Shown here piece by piece: positions 22,161 to 31,146 of a stretch of DNA of 36,039 nt; position 1 is the first letter of the stretch, and each line of letters starts with the position of its first letter. Both the position numbers and the translations under genes were made by a program. The stretch is from Candidatus Rifleibacteriota bacterium (GTDB taxonomy: Bacteria; Riflebacteria; Ozemobacteria; Ozemobacterales; Ozemobacteraceae). Under the pieces are notes generated by a model. That model saw nothing but the letters and a program-made list of their open reading frames with translations, did not search any database and was not told where the DNA came from. The stretch lies in the NCBI GenBank assembly GCA_022704885.1, contig JAKJFO010000011.1, positions 366 through 36,404 on the forward strand, given 5' to 3'.

Positions 22161-24427
22161 ACAAAACAGTCAAACTGCTCACGTTTCTCCTTTTATGCTG
22201 CGTTTCGGTCGTTTCGGCTGACGTCATTTATCTCAACGAAGGCGAGGAAATAATCGGCAAACTGCACAGCATAACAGACGACAAGGTAACTCTGGTCGAT
22301 CTGCAGAATGCCTCGCGAACCATCGATGTTTCTGAAATCGCGCATATTCTTATCTCAAAAATACGCAAAGGCGATGAAATCAATGATGTAGCAAGCATCA
22401 GCGACCCGATCGCGGCAGGAATTCTCAATAATCTGCCAGATTCGGCGCAGTTTCCTGAAGCCGATTACGTGACTCTCTATAGACTTTATGATTACGAATA
22501 CGTCAGCGACAACGAAGTGCTGATGAAAACACGCGAAATCGTGCAGATTCTCAAAGAGCCCGGCCTTGACGCGGCAAATCAGAGTATCTACTACTATACC
22601 GACCGCGAAGAGCTCGACCTCGAATACGCTCATACCTACTCGGCCAATGGCAAAGTATTTCACATTACCGATGATGCCGTATCTGATGAAAGCATGCGCT
22701 CATCGACGCCTGAATACGCGAAGCTCAAGCGCCTGAAGATCGCCATGAAAAAGGTTGATATCGGCAGCATAATCGACTATGCATACACTAAGAGGCTCAA
22801 GGATATCGGCCCATTGAAGCCTTTTGTCATTCAGAACGTTTTTGGTGAACGCGAACCAGTTCTGCACGAAGAAATTGCGGTGAGCTTTCCCGAAAGTGTC
22901 AAAATCAACAAAGTACTCATGCAGTGGCCGGCTGACGGCGGCCCGAAATTCATCGAAAAGAATGAAGGCGGAAAAACGGTCTGGAAATGGATTTATTCTA
23001 ACCCCAAAGGCTACATACCCGAACAGAATATGCTGCCGACCGGACGTATTTTTCCGCGCTGCGTAATTTATCAGCCTTATGACTGGAGCCTGGTCGCCGC
23101 CAGTCTGAGCGAAGAGTATCAGAAGGCAAAACCTGATGAAGCACTGCTCGCTGAGTTGCTCAACAAGGCAAAAGTAAATGAAGCAGCCGGCAACTATGCA
23201 AAAGTCGCACGCCTTTATGAGACCATCAATAAAGACATCAGAGATCTTGGAATCGGCGCTGCCCAGATGGGATCGCACATACCAGTCTCTGCAAATGTCA
23301 CTCTCACGAAAAAATACGGCAATGCCCAGGCCAACCTGGCTTTGCTTCACTTCGCGCTTGAAAAAATCGGCATAAAGTCATACCCCGGCTTCATCTCCAG
23401 CCGCCGGGAAAATGTGATCCCGAGGGAGCACCCCACCCTGGGGCTTGCCAATTTTGCAATATTAAAAATACTGATTGACGGTAAAAGCTTTTATACCGAC
23501 GGCGGATCAATATATCTGCCATTTTCGACTTACTCGACCTCGTTTCAGGGAGCGGTCGCAGCATTTCTCGACAATGGCGGCTTCACCTTCGAAGAACTGC
23601 CCCGGCAAACTCTCGACTGGAACAGATTCGACCGCTCAGTATTCGTAAAAATACTGCTCGACGGCTCGATGGAAGTGAAGGAATCGCTGTTGTATCGAGG
23701 CCCATACGAGGCCGGAATTCGAGAGCTCAAATCGATCAAGGATAAAGAAAAGCGAATTTACGCAGAACGCAGGGTAAAACGGGTGCATCCGCGGGCACTG
23801 CTGACTGGTTTCGGTCTTTCAGACCTCAACGATCTCAACGGCCCGGCAGTCATGACCCTCAATTACACTATTCCTGAGGCCGCCCAGCTTGCCTCTGATC
23901 GAATCATGACCTTTACCAATTTCTGGGTGAATTACCAGTCGAGCTCGGCAAGTCTTGCCAGTCGTACGTTTCCAATGCAGTATTGGGCCAGCGAAGAAAA
24001 TCAGCAGACGATAGTGTTCGAACTGCCTGAAAATTTTAACTGGGTGAACTGGGGTCGCCAGTATCAGCATACGTCGGCTGACATAACCTTCTTTTCCAAC
24101 ATCTCACAGAACGAAAACAAACTGATCTACGCTGATCGCTTCACCATACACAAAGATGAATTCATCGATGACTCAGCTTATCAGAATTACCGCCAGTGTA
24201 TTCTAACCATGAGCGAACTCGCCAATCAGTGGATCATCCTCGAAAAGACCGAACCAAAGATAGACAACACTACCGGCCTGGCAAGCGGAACTCCGGCGGT
24301 CACCGAAACGTTGCCCGATGTTTCGCCAGATGTGTCTCCAGCTTCAGGTTCGGAGCCGAAACCCGAATCGGCGCCGGCATCAGAATCAGCGCCGGTCATC
24401 AACCTTGAGGACTCGACACAGGGCTGA
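22157..24427 (+). CDS. Exported transglutaminase-like paralogue lacking catalytic Cys and His
   Basis: This 756-residue protein starts in the stop of the preceding gene. It has a signal peptide (to about residue 21), an Sm-like beta segment (about 22-70), a DUF3857-like region and a transglutaminase-like core aligned with its neighbour. At the catalytic positions the core reads KKYGNAQAN where the active paralogue has RYGDC, so Cys is replaced by A390. His is replaced by F433 next to N432, while the Asp is kept (D448 in FYTDGG). It therefore looks like a pseudoenzyme. The last 60 residues form a Pro/Ser/Glu/Ala-rich low-complexity tail (about residues 700-756), likely a flexible linker. Tight coupling to the active enzyme suggests a regulatory, scaffolding or substrate-binding partner; that role is inference. 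An intrinsic terminator follows. Confidence 0.85.
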   Translation: MNKTVKLLTFLLLCCVSVVSADVIYLNEGEEIIGKLHSITDDKVTLVDLQNASRTIDVSEIAHILISKIRKGDEINDVASISDPIAAGILNNLPDSAQFPEADYVTLYRLYDYEYVSDNEVLMKTREIVQILKEPGLDAANQSIYYYTDREELDLEYAHTYSANGKVFHITDDAVSDESMRSSTPEYAKLKRLKIAMKKVDIGSIIDYAYTKRLKDIGPLKPFVIQNVFGEREPVLHEEIAVSFPESVKINKVLMQWPADGGPKFIEKNEGGKTVWKWIYSNPKGYIPEQNMLPTGRIFPRCVIYQPYDWSLVAASLSEEYQKAKPDEALLAELLNKAKVNEAAGNYAKVARLYETINKDIRDLGIGAAQMGSHIPVSANVTLTKKYGNAQANLALLHFALEKIGIKSYPGFISSRRENVIPREHPTLGLANFAILKILIDGKSFYTDGGSIYLPFSTYSTSFQGAVAAFLDNGGFTFEELPRQTLDWNRFDRSVFVKILLDGSMEVKESLLYRGPYEAGIRELKSIKDKEKRIYAERRVKRVHPRALLTGFGLSDLNDLNGPAVMTLNYTIPEAAQLASDRIMTFTNFWVNYQSSSASLASRTFPMQYWASEENQQTIVFELPENFNWVNWGRQYQHTSADITFFSNISQNENKLIYADRFTIHKDEFIDDSAYQNYRQCILTMSELANQWIILEKTEPKIDNTTGLASGTPAVTETLPDVSPDVSPASGSEPKPESAPASESAPVINLEDSTQG

Positions 24428-24452
24428 CACATCTGAGACTGTATTGAATCTG

Positions 24453-24478
24453 ACGGCGCCGCAGGGCGCCGTTTTTTT
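24453..24478 (+). terminator. Intrinsic terminator after the transglutaminase pair
   Basis: ACGGCGCC (24453-24460) pairs perfectly with GGCGCCGT (24465-24472) around a 4-nt loop and runs into seven T's (24472-24478). It lies 45 nt before the large TPR gene, so that gene depends on read-through or on a promoter I could not identify. Confidence 0.88.
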
Positions 24479-24522
24479 ATGCTCAGCTAAGCTAACTCAT
24501 CTGCCGATGTATTTTCTGAATT

Positions 24523-27500
24523 ATGTTAAAGAGAATACTGAAGGCAACAATTCTGCTCATCATGCTGTTTCCGGCAACTCTGCCGGCGACCATGGACTTT
24601 ATCTTCGAAGAAAGTCTTTCACAGTCGCTTGCCCGCATGGAAACCCTTTACTCTTCAGGCAAGTGGGATGAAGCCATGCATGTCGGGCGCGGCATAATCA
24701 AAGATGCACCCAGAGAACACCCTGCTGCCCGGCGGGCGCAGGATCTGATAATTCTGTCTCTGGATGGAAGAAACAACGAGCTGCTGGCCAATGAAAAGCG
24801 CGAAAAGCAGAAAAAAAATCTTGACTCAGCACAGCAACTGATCAGCGAAGGCAGCAAGCTGCTCGCAGACAAGAATTATTCAGGGGCTGCGCAGAAACTC
24901 GGCAGAGCAGCCCAGCTCAATGGTGGAGATGCACAAGCGCATTTTCTTTATGGTTACGCCAGTCTCAAAAGCGACAAAAAGCGCGAAGCCTACAGCGCCC
25001 TGCAGAAGTGTCTGACACTTAACCCCAGCCACGAACGGGCTTTGTTTCACATCGCCGGCTTGAGTTATGAACTCAACCAGGGCAAAGAAGCAGAAGAATA
25101 TTCGGCAAAATTGATCGACACAATTGAAAAAAAGCTCGAAGAGCTCAAAGACGTTTTCATCGCGCAACGCAGTGAAGGCCTCAACGATAAGGCCATGGCC
25201 ACAGCCAGACGCACCGCGGCATTACGTAACAATCTGGCACAGGCGTATCACATGCACGGGGTTCTGACGCACAAACGCAAAGATTACCGAAGCGCGGCAA
25301 AATCATTCGAAAACGCGACCAAACTCAATCCGGCCCTGGCCGAAAACTGGTTTTATCTCGGCAGCAGCTTTCTGCACCTGAAAGTTTTTCATCAGGCAAC
25401 ACTGGCTCTCGAACAGGCTGTGTTGATGAAAGAAACCCGGCTGCGCGATCTGGCAACCAATGCCGGAAAATTGCTCGATGCCGGGAAAAGTGACGAAGCA
25501 GTAGCTGCCGAGCTTGAGACCCGGAAACTCAAGGAAGAAATTGCCAGAATGCTATATCTGCTGGCACTCGCCAACGGCAAGAAAAAAGAGACCAATGAGG
25601 CGATCAGCAATATCGATCGTGCACTCGAGCTTAAACCTGACTTTATTGAAGGGCGCTATACCCGCGCTGTTCTGCTTGCTGAAAAAAATCATCTTGAAGA
25701 AGCCCTCGAACAGATGCGGCGCGTTCTCAAGGACAGTCCGCCCAAAAGCGCTCAGGCCAAGAAGGCCATCAATACAATTACACTGTTCATGGATCTGATT
25801 GCCAGACGCGACAATCCGCAGGAATTTGAAGCGGCAAGAGCACCGGCCAAAGCCGTTGAAGTCGATCAGTATGTTAAAGACATGCCTGGTCTTGGTGGCA
25901 AAAAGAGCGAGGTCAACCTTGAACAGGTATTTGAGAGAATGCGCGAAGTAAAGCGCCTGGTCAACGTGCGTAACTATGCTGAAGCGGTGCGGCGACTTCT
26001 GTATTTGCGCACCCAGTATCCTGACATTGCAGACATACACGCCATTCTTGGGCATTGCTATATGGAGATGGGCCGCATCAACGATGCCGAACCATGCTTC
26101 GAGCAGGCCGTGAGCCTTAATCCGCGCCACAGTGAAGCCTTGAACAACCTTGCGTATGTTCTGGCCACCAAGGTAGAGAAGCTCGACAAGGCGCTCGAAT
26201 ATGCCAATCGGGCACTGGCAGAAGACAGCCTGCGGGCAGAATTTCATCATACCAGAGGCTGGGTGCTCTTCAAAACCGGCGAAGTTGCACAGTCGATTCT
26301 TGCTTTCAGCAAAGCTCTCGAACTCAAACCCGATTACATTCTGGCCCGTTACAATCTTGGTCTGGCCAATTACATCGCACAAAATTTCCCTGCTGCCCTC
26401 GATGCGTTCAACAGTGTTCTTGCTGTCGATCCGGCACATCACAAGGCCATGCTGTTCAAGGCGATAAGCCTGACCAGAATCAGCCAGGCTGAAGAGGCAA
26501 TTTCGACGCTCGAAGCTCTGCGTGGCAAACTCGACGGCAAATCAGTTCTGGGAAGGGTCGTCACCGACCTGCATGCCCGTCTCAAACTCGCGCATGAGCG
26601 CAATGATGTACTGCCGGTACCGCAAATCAAATCGCCGGCACCAATAGGGCGTCTGATGGCCGAAGCAGCCGAGTTTCGGGCAAAGGGCCTGGTTACCCGC
26701 GCCAAGGAAAAATATCTTGAATGCCAGCGCCTGGCCCCTGAGCGCTTTGAACCGCATTTTGAGCTGGGCGAAATGTATGCCGCATCAGGCCTCAACGTGC
26801 CGGCACTCAGTTCGTGGGAACGCGCTGAAAAGCTCAACCCTGACCATTTCGAGCTGCAGCTCAACATCGGCAAGATGCATCATAAACTTGGCAGACCGGC
26901 CAGAGCTCGGGAATACCTGTCCAGAGCCCAGGCACTGCGCGAGAAAGATGCCGAACCCAGATATTATCTTGGTCTCATTGCCTATGAAGAACAGAAGTTT
27001 GAATCGGCCGAAAGCCATGCGCTCGCAGCATTACGCCTTAAACCCGATTATTACAAAAGCATGGCGCTGCTCGGAATGGCCAGAATACGCCTCAATCGCC
27101 TCAGACCGGCCCGCGATATCTACGAAACCCTTTATGCAAAAGCACCTGCTGATTCTTCAATCAGACGGCATGCCCGCAAAAAAATCTGGGAAATTACCCG
27201 CATGATGGCGCCAGCGCAGTTCCCATCAGTCGAAGATGCTCTCGAAGTCAAGGAGCAGATGGTCAAAAAAGCCCGGGGCGGCGACGAAAAACCAGAATTG
27301 AAGCCGCTGGAAGCCGATGCCGCAGCCCTGGCAGAATATGGTAAGAGCACCATGACTGTCGATGACAAAGCGTGGGTTTTGAGCCAGCTCGAGAAGTTCG
27401 GCAAAATCTCGACGCCAACACCGGTTGCACCGCTTCGCCGTGAAGTTACCGCCGAAACCATGACAAGCCGGGAAAAGCAGTGGATGGTCAGAAGACTGCA

Positions 27501-28248
27501 GGGCTTTGGTTCGCACAGCAACAAATATTCGCTGCCGCCTGAAATGAAAGCGCAGAAATACTCATTGAAAACTACAGAAAAAGCACCTTCGCGCCCGGCC
27601 GACAAGGCCGACGATCTGATCAGATCAGCTCTGACTCTGGCCGAAAAGGGGTTCATCACAGAAGCCGTCGAAGAATTCGAAAAGGCGCGCAGCATGTCAC
27701 CTGAGAACCTAGAAACCCTCCTGAATCTTGGTTTCATTCACACCATCCAGGGTAATTTTAAATCTGCATTCGATATTTACGCTCAGGCGACTCTGCATCA
27801 TCCGCGCGAACCGCTCGCCCATCTGGCTCTTGGTAATCTCTACTGGCTAGGCGGACAAGCTGAGAAGGCTGTCGAGCAGTGGAAACTGATCAAGGGTCGG
27901 TTCAAGCCCGATTCAGAACTCAACATTCTGACGCGTTCAGAAGTGATCTGGCAGCGAATGCTCGAAATCGACCCGGTCGACCCCGATGCTCACTCGAATC
28001 TCGGACTGGTCTATCTCTTTTCTGGTGAGCTGAACAAGGCTCTGGCCGAATTTCAGGCGGTCACTCAGATCGATGCAAGCCGCCGCGAACACGAGTTTTA
28101 TCAGGCCCAGGTTCTGGTTCTGCTTTATCTGAACCGAAGCAACCGCAGTCATCGCAGCGAAGCCGACAAGATTCTTGCCGGACTGAGCGAGGGTGCTGAA
28201 CCATTTCCGCATGCTGAAAGGTTAAAGAATTTTGTTAAGACTCTGTGA
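24523..28248 (+). CDS. Large exported tetratricopeptide-repeat protein
   Basis: This 1241-residue protein has a signal peptide at residues 1-22 (ending LPAT). Many TPR units follow, recognised by the spacing of W/L-G-Y-A-P residues, for example LNPSHERALFHIAGLSYEL, LNPALAENWFYLGSSFLH, LNPRHSEALNNLAYVLA and LKPDYILARYNLGLANY. They cluster in blocks at about 30-410, 480-680, 720-890 and 1030-1230. Between the last two blocks is a non-TPR linker with two copies of an MT-x3-K-x-W-x4-L-x2-FG motif starting at about residues 944 and 980. TPRs mediate protein-protein contacts, so this is probably a periplasmic scaffold. The ATG has no good ribosome-binding site. Its end overlaps the next gene by 17 nt. 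Partners are unknown; the neighbouring transglutaminase pair and barrel protein are candidates. Confidence 0.87.
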   Translation: MLKRILKATILLIMLFPATLPATMDFIFEESLSQSLARMETLYSSGKWDEAMHVGRGIIKDAPREHPAARRAQDLIILSLDGRNNELLANEKREKQKKNLDSAQQLISEGSKLLADKNYSGAAQKLGRAAQLNGGDAQAHFLYGYASLKSDKKREAYSALQKCLTLNPSHERALFHIAGLSYELNQGKEAEEYSAKLIDTIEKKLEELKDVFIAQRSEGLNDKAMATARRTAALRNNLAQAYHMHGVLTHKRKDYRSAAKSFENATKLNPALAENWFYLGSSFLHLKVFHQATLALEQAVLMKETRLRDLATNAGKLLDAGKSDEAVAAELETRKLKEEIARMLYLLALANGKKKETNEAISNIDRALELKPDFIEGRYTRAVLLAEKNHLEEALEQMRRVLKDSPPKSAQAKKAINTITLFMDLIARRDNPQEFEAARAPAKAVEVDQYVKDMPGLGGKKSEVNLEQVFERMREVKRLVNVRNYAEAVRRLLYLRTQYPDIADIHAILGHCYMEMGRINDAEPCFEQAVSLNPRHSEALNNLAYVLATKVEKLDKALEYANRALAEDSLRAEFHHTRGWVLFKTGEVAQSILAFSKALELKPDYILARYNLGLANYIAQNFPAALDAFNSVLAVDPAHHKAMLFKAISLTRISQAEEAISTLEALRGKLDGKSVLGRVVTDLHARLKLAHERNDVLPVPQIKSPAPIGRLMAEAAEFRAKGLVTRAKEKYLECQRLAPERFEPHFELGEMYAASGLNVPALSSWERAEKLNPDHFELQLNIGKMHHKLGRPARAREYLSRAQALREKDAEPRYYLGLIAYEEQKFESAESHALAALRLKPDYYKSMALLGMARIRLNRLRPARDIYETLYAKAPADSSIRRHARKKIWEITRMMAPAQFPSVEDALEVKEQMVKKARGGDEKPELKPLEADAAALAEYGKSTMTVDDKAWVLSQLEKFGKISTPTPVAPLRREVTAETMTSREKQWMVRRLQGFGSHSNKYSLPPEMKAQKYSLKTTEKAPSRPADKADDLIRSALTLAEKGFITEAVEEFEKARSMSPENLETLLNLGFIHTIQGNFKSAFDIYAQATLHHPREPLAHLALGNLYWLGGQAEKAVEQWKLIKGRFKPDSELNILTRSEVIWQRMLEIDPVDPDAHSNLGLVYLFSGELNKALAEFQAVTQIDASRREHEFYQAQVLVLLYLNRSNRSHRSEADKILAGLSEGAEPFPHAERLKNFVKTL

Positions 28249-29188
28249 TAACAAAATTACATGCAGGATTAACCGCACAATACTATTGTTGCTGCTGGTG
28301 GTTCTGCTGTCGCTGCCGACACACGCTGCAGTCACTTTCGATCCGGCCGGCTACGAAATCTACTCGATGGCTGATTACAGCCCGCCGGTAGTCACCAGAG
28401 CGAGAACTCTTCTCAAGCCTTCTCCACGCAACGCAATCAACAGCGAAGGTATGGGTGGCTTTTTCGTCTCCAATACCGCCGACCTCTTCGAACCCGAGCA
28501 GATCATTCTGAGCTCGCGCTACAAGTATCACGAGCTGACTTCAAGTCGCGGCATCAGCATGCATTCAAACGAAAGCGGCTCGGTATCGACTTTCGAGTCA
28601 TCTCTCACCTGGATCGGCAAATGGGCTGAATGGGCGGTTACTGTGCCGATACACGACTGGGATCTCAACGCGACAAGAACCTTTGGTGGTTATGCCCGCA
28701 GCAATACAGGGATCGGCAATATGCGCCTGGGCTGGAAAGCCACCTATCTGCCAGACAAAAGCTATTATCGTTTCGCTTATGGCGCAATGATGGCGATAAC
28801 CACCGGCAATCCTGCAAATATGCTGCCTGCCGGTTCAAAAAACAGCGATGAACTCAAACTTTTCGGGTGCGTGACCACCAGCGAAACCGATCGTGCCACT
28901 GCCAATCTTGAGCTGGGTGCGATTATCGATTCAGAAAGCGATGACGACAGATTTCTTTATCGCATGGGCATGAGTTACGAAGCGCTTACCCACGTTTCGC
29001 TGATCGGTGAACTGGTCGGAGAAGTGCTCGGCGGCGACGATAAGGACACCATGGATCTTGTCATGGGTTTCAGGGTGCAGCCAACCAGCACCTGGACGCT
29101 TGAATTCGTCTATTACAAGAATCTTCGCACCTATCGCGATTACGGCTGGGACGAGCAACTGCAGGCCGGCTACACACTGCGCTGGTAA
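28232..29188 (+). CDS. Putative outer-membrane beta-barrel protein
   Basis: About 318 residues. There is no upstream in-frame ATG; a TTG at 28232, inside the end of the TPR gene, has a GAAAGG ribosome-binding site 10 nt before it and gives a sensible signal peptide (hydrophobic core of Leu/Val, cleavage after THA). The mature protein has alternating amphipathic strands rich in Tyr, Trp and Gly (for example WAEWAVTVPIHDW, IGNMRLGWKATYL, TWTLEFVYYKNL) and ends in YTLRW. The aromatic C-terminal residue is a typical outer-membrane insertion signal. Its look is closest to the MetA-pathway-of-phenol-degradation-type transporter family, without strong evidence for a substrate. The 17-nt overlap with the TPR gene implies coupled translation. 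The stop is immediately adjacent to the stop of the converging gene. Confidence 0.75.
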   Translation: MLRLCDNKITCRINRTILLLLLVVLLSLPTHAAVTFDPAGYEIYSMADYSPPVVTRARTLLKPSPRNAINSEGMGGFFVSNTADLFEPEQIILSSRYKYHELTSSRGISMHSNESGSVSTFESSLTWIGKWAEWAVTVPIHDWDLNATRTFGGYARSNTGIGNMRLGWKATYLPDKSYYRFAYGAMMAITTGNPANMLPAGSKNSDELKLFGCVTTSETDRATANLELGAIIDSESDDDRFLYRMGMSYEALTHVSLIGELVGEVLGGDDKDTMDLVMGFRVQPTSTWTLEFVYYKNLRTYRDYGWDEQLQAGYTLRW

Positions 29189-30754
29189 TCAGCGAACTCG
29201 CCCCTTCAGCTCCTGAATCATTTCGCCGGCGATAGCCCATTCTCGCGAATTTTCAGGAGCGAGCTGATAAACTTTTTCAAAGCGTTGCAGAGCCATTTTA
29301 CCGGCTTCCTGGTCGCCTTTGAGAAGCAGCATATCAGTATAAGCGTTGGCGCTCTTCATCAGCAGGCGCAGATCGTCAGGAGCTCCCTGCAGACCGGTTT
29401 CGAGAACCGCAACGGCATCCTGAATTCTGCTTTCACGGCTGAGTCGGTCAGCCTCATCGATTATCTGTTCGACACTCATGCGTTTGAGAACGAAGTCACT
29501 GGCACGCGGTTGTTCTGGCTCAGGAATCTCGCTGGCAGAGGCAGTCTGAACGGCCAGCAACATTTCTTCGCGTTCTTTTTCTCTGGCTTCACGCTCAGCC
29601 TTTTCGGCCTCAAAACGCTCGATGATTCTGGTGGCTTCGGCGACGTAGAGCTGGTTGGCATCTTTGCGATTGCGGCTTGATTCGAGAAACGTCTGCATAT
29701 CAGGCACAGCAAGCTCCAGATTACCCGAGATGAAAATCAGCAGACCACGATAAAAAATTCCGTCGGGCATGCGGTTCGGACGTTCCTTGAGATGCTCGAG
29801 ACCACGGCGGATCAGCCCGTTGTCTGGCTCAGCCAGCAGGTCGCGTTCGCTGATTATGCAGTCTGCATAATACTCAATCGCTTTCTCGATATTGCCTGAA
29901 TCAAGCGCATCCATGGCCTGATTAAAAATAGCTGCGGCCGGACCTTTTCGCGTAGTGCGATATTGTCGACGCACCTCTTTTTCTTTATTTATGCGCTCTT
30001 CAACTTTTTCAGAAAACTTTACCGGCTCCGGGGCAGGCTTTGGGGAAGTGGCTGGCCTGGCCGGCTCGGCTTTGGCAGTGACGGCAGGCTGCGAATCAGG
30101 CTGCGAATAAATACGCGGCTGACCGGTCTCTGAATCAACCAGGTAAATCTGCGAATCAGCAAGACCGGGCAATGCAGGAACAGCAGCCTCAGCGCTGCTG
30201 CCCGAAAGAACCCGCAAACGTTCGAGCGCCTGGGTAAAAGACGGATTCAATGAAAGGGCACGTCCATAGCTTTCGCGCGCTTCCTGCATGCGCCCCATGG
30301 CTTCATAACACAGACCCATGTTATAAGGCACCCAGTAAGAATCAGGATTGATTCGAGCTGCCTGCTGGTAGCAGTGAATGCTGTCACGAAACTGACCACT
30401 TTTGCGGTATAAAATGCCCAGATTGTTATAGGCATGAAAGTTATCAGGATCGATGCGCAAAAGCACAAAGTAGGTTTCGACAGCCTTGACGAAATTGTTG
30501 GCCAGACTGTATTCCATTGCCAGCTGAAGATGGGCTTCGATATCGCGCGGGTTATCAATCAGGCGCTGCTGTAACTTATAAACTCTCGCGGCAGCAGCCT
30601 CATCAGCCGCCAGAACTGGAGCACTCAACAGAAACAAAAAAACCACCGCCAGCAAAACTCTGCTGCCAGTGTAGCAAAGAGAACTCCAGTTCAGGGCGAA
30701 GTCAGATTCAACGAGCTTCGACAAGAAATTTGATAGCAGTTTTTTCGTTTCCAT
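29189..30754 (-). CDS. Exported tetratricopeptide-repeat protein
   Basis: From the ATG at 30754 this gives 521 residues; an in-frame TTG at 30772 would add six. A long N-terminal region precedes a hydrophobic signal or anchor segment (about residues 33-50, ending APVLA). TPR units follow at about 55-185 (LRIDPDNFHAYNNLGILYR and INPDSYWVPYNMGLCYE are clear). A Pro/Ala/Lys-rich linker (about 190-260), a second TPR-like block (about 270-360), a strongly charged coiled-coil-like stretch of Glu/Arg/Lys (about 370-400) and a final TPR block follow. It probably scaffolds protein contacts in the periplasm. Its start lies within the spoVS gene (47-nt overlap), so translation is likely coupled. It converges with the barrel gene with no base between stops. 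Confidence 0.82.
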   Translation of the reverse strand: METKKLLSNFLSKLVESDFALNWSSLCYTGSRVLLAVVFLFLLSAPVLAADEAAAARVYKLQQRLIDNPRDIEAHLQLAMEYSLANNFVKAVETYFVLLRIDPDNFHAYNNLGILYRKSGQFRDSIHCYQQAARINPDSYWVPYNMGLCYEAMGRMQEARESYGRALSLNPSFTQALERLRVLSGSSAEAAVPALPGLADSQIYLVDSETGQPRIYSQPDSQPAVTAKAEPARPATSPKPAPEPVKFSEKVEERINKEKEVRRQYRTTRKGPAAAIFNQAMDALDSGNIEKAIEYYADCIISERDLLAEPDNGLIRRGLEHLKERPNRMPDGIFYRGLLIFISGNLELAVPDMQTFLESSRNRKDANQLYVAEATRIIERFEAEKAEREAREKEREEMLLAVQTASASEIPEPEQPRASDFVLKRMSVEQIIDEADRLSRESRIQDAVAVLETGLQGAPDDLRLLMKSANAYTDMLLLKGDQEAGKMALQRFEKVYQLAPENSREWAIAGEMIQELKGRVR

Positions 30755-30968
30755 CAATCTCGATTTTGGCAAAAGCTATCATCGTCAGCAGCTCAATTCC
30801 TTTAGGGGCAACGTACCCTCTGGTGACGGCGATCGACTTTACCGCCTGGTTTACTGCACCAGCTCCGACGGCGAGCAGTTCAACCTGCTTGTCCTGTTCA
30901 AGTACCGCGGCAATGGCTCCTGCTACTGATTTGGGATTCGACGATGATGCAACTCTTAGTATTTCCAT
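30708..30968 (-). CDS. spoVS: SpoVS-family protein
   Basis: An 86-residue protein matching the stage V sporulation protein S family along its full length: SNPKSVAGAIAAVLE, VGAGAVNQAVKSIAV, RGYVAPKGIEL and the closing EIDGNEKTAIKFLVEAR. The family has an Alba-like fold and affects sporulation and septation in Bacillus. It is also found in bacteria that do not form endospores, where its role is unclear but probably nucleic-acid related. A strong AAGGAGAGG ribosome-binding site precedes the ATG, and a TATAAT-containing promoter lies about 50 nt upstream. No other sporulation gene is in the window. The gene overlaps the following TPR gene, an unusual partner. Confidence 0.92.
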   Translation of the reverse strand: MEILRVASSSNPKSVAGAIAAVLEQDKQVELLAVGAGAVNQAVKSIAVTRGYVAPKGIELLTMIAFAKIEIDGNEKTAIKFLVEAR

Positions 30969-31017
30969 TTTGAGCCTCTCCTTAATCTGAAATAACCCAC
31001 AACCCCTTCACACTAAA

Positions 31018-31047
31018 ATTATACAAGCAATGAAGTAGTTTATGCAA
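31018..31047 (-). promoter_or_regulatory. Promoter upstream of spoVS
   Basis: On the minus strand TTGCAT (31042-31047) and a perfect TATAAT (31018-31023) are spaced by 18 nt, about 50 nt before the spoVS ATG. It looks like a housekeeping sigma promoter; I saw no sigma-H-type sequence of the kind that drives spoVS in Bacillus. Confidence 0.5.
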
Positions 31048-31100
31048 ACGCTTTAACAGTACACTCATGAAAATCTGCAAATATTACAAAAACACACAAA

Positions 31101-31134
31101 AAAAAGACTGCCACTGGTTCGGCAGTCTTTTTTT
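31101..31134 (-). terminator. Terminator of the fab operon (symmetrical hairpin)
   Basis: AAAAAGACTGCC (31101-31112) pairs with GGCAGTCTTTTT (31121-31132) around an 8-nt loop. Both flanks carry A/T tracts, so it can act in either direction. It lies 12 nt after the fabF stop and ahead of the spoVS promoter, isolating the two units. Confidence 0.9.
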
Positions 31135-31146
31135 GTGCACTCTATC

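Noticed and set aside
24480..24522. Promoter for the large TPR gene
   Set aside because: The short gap after the terminator has no acceptable -10/-35 pair.
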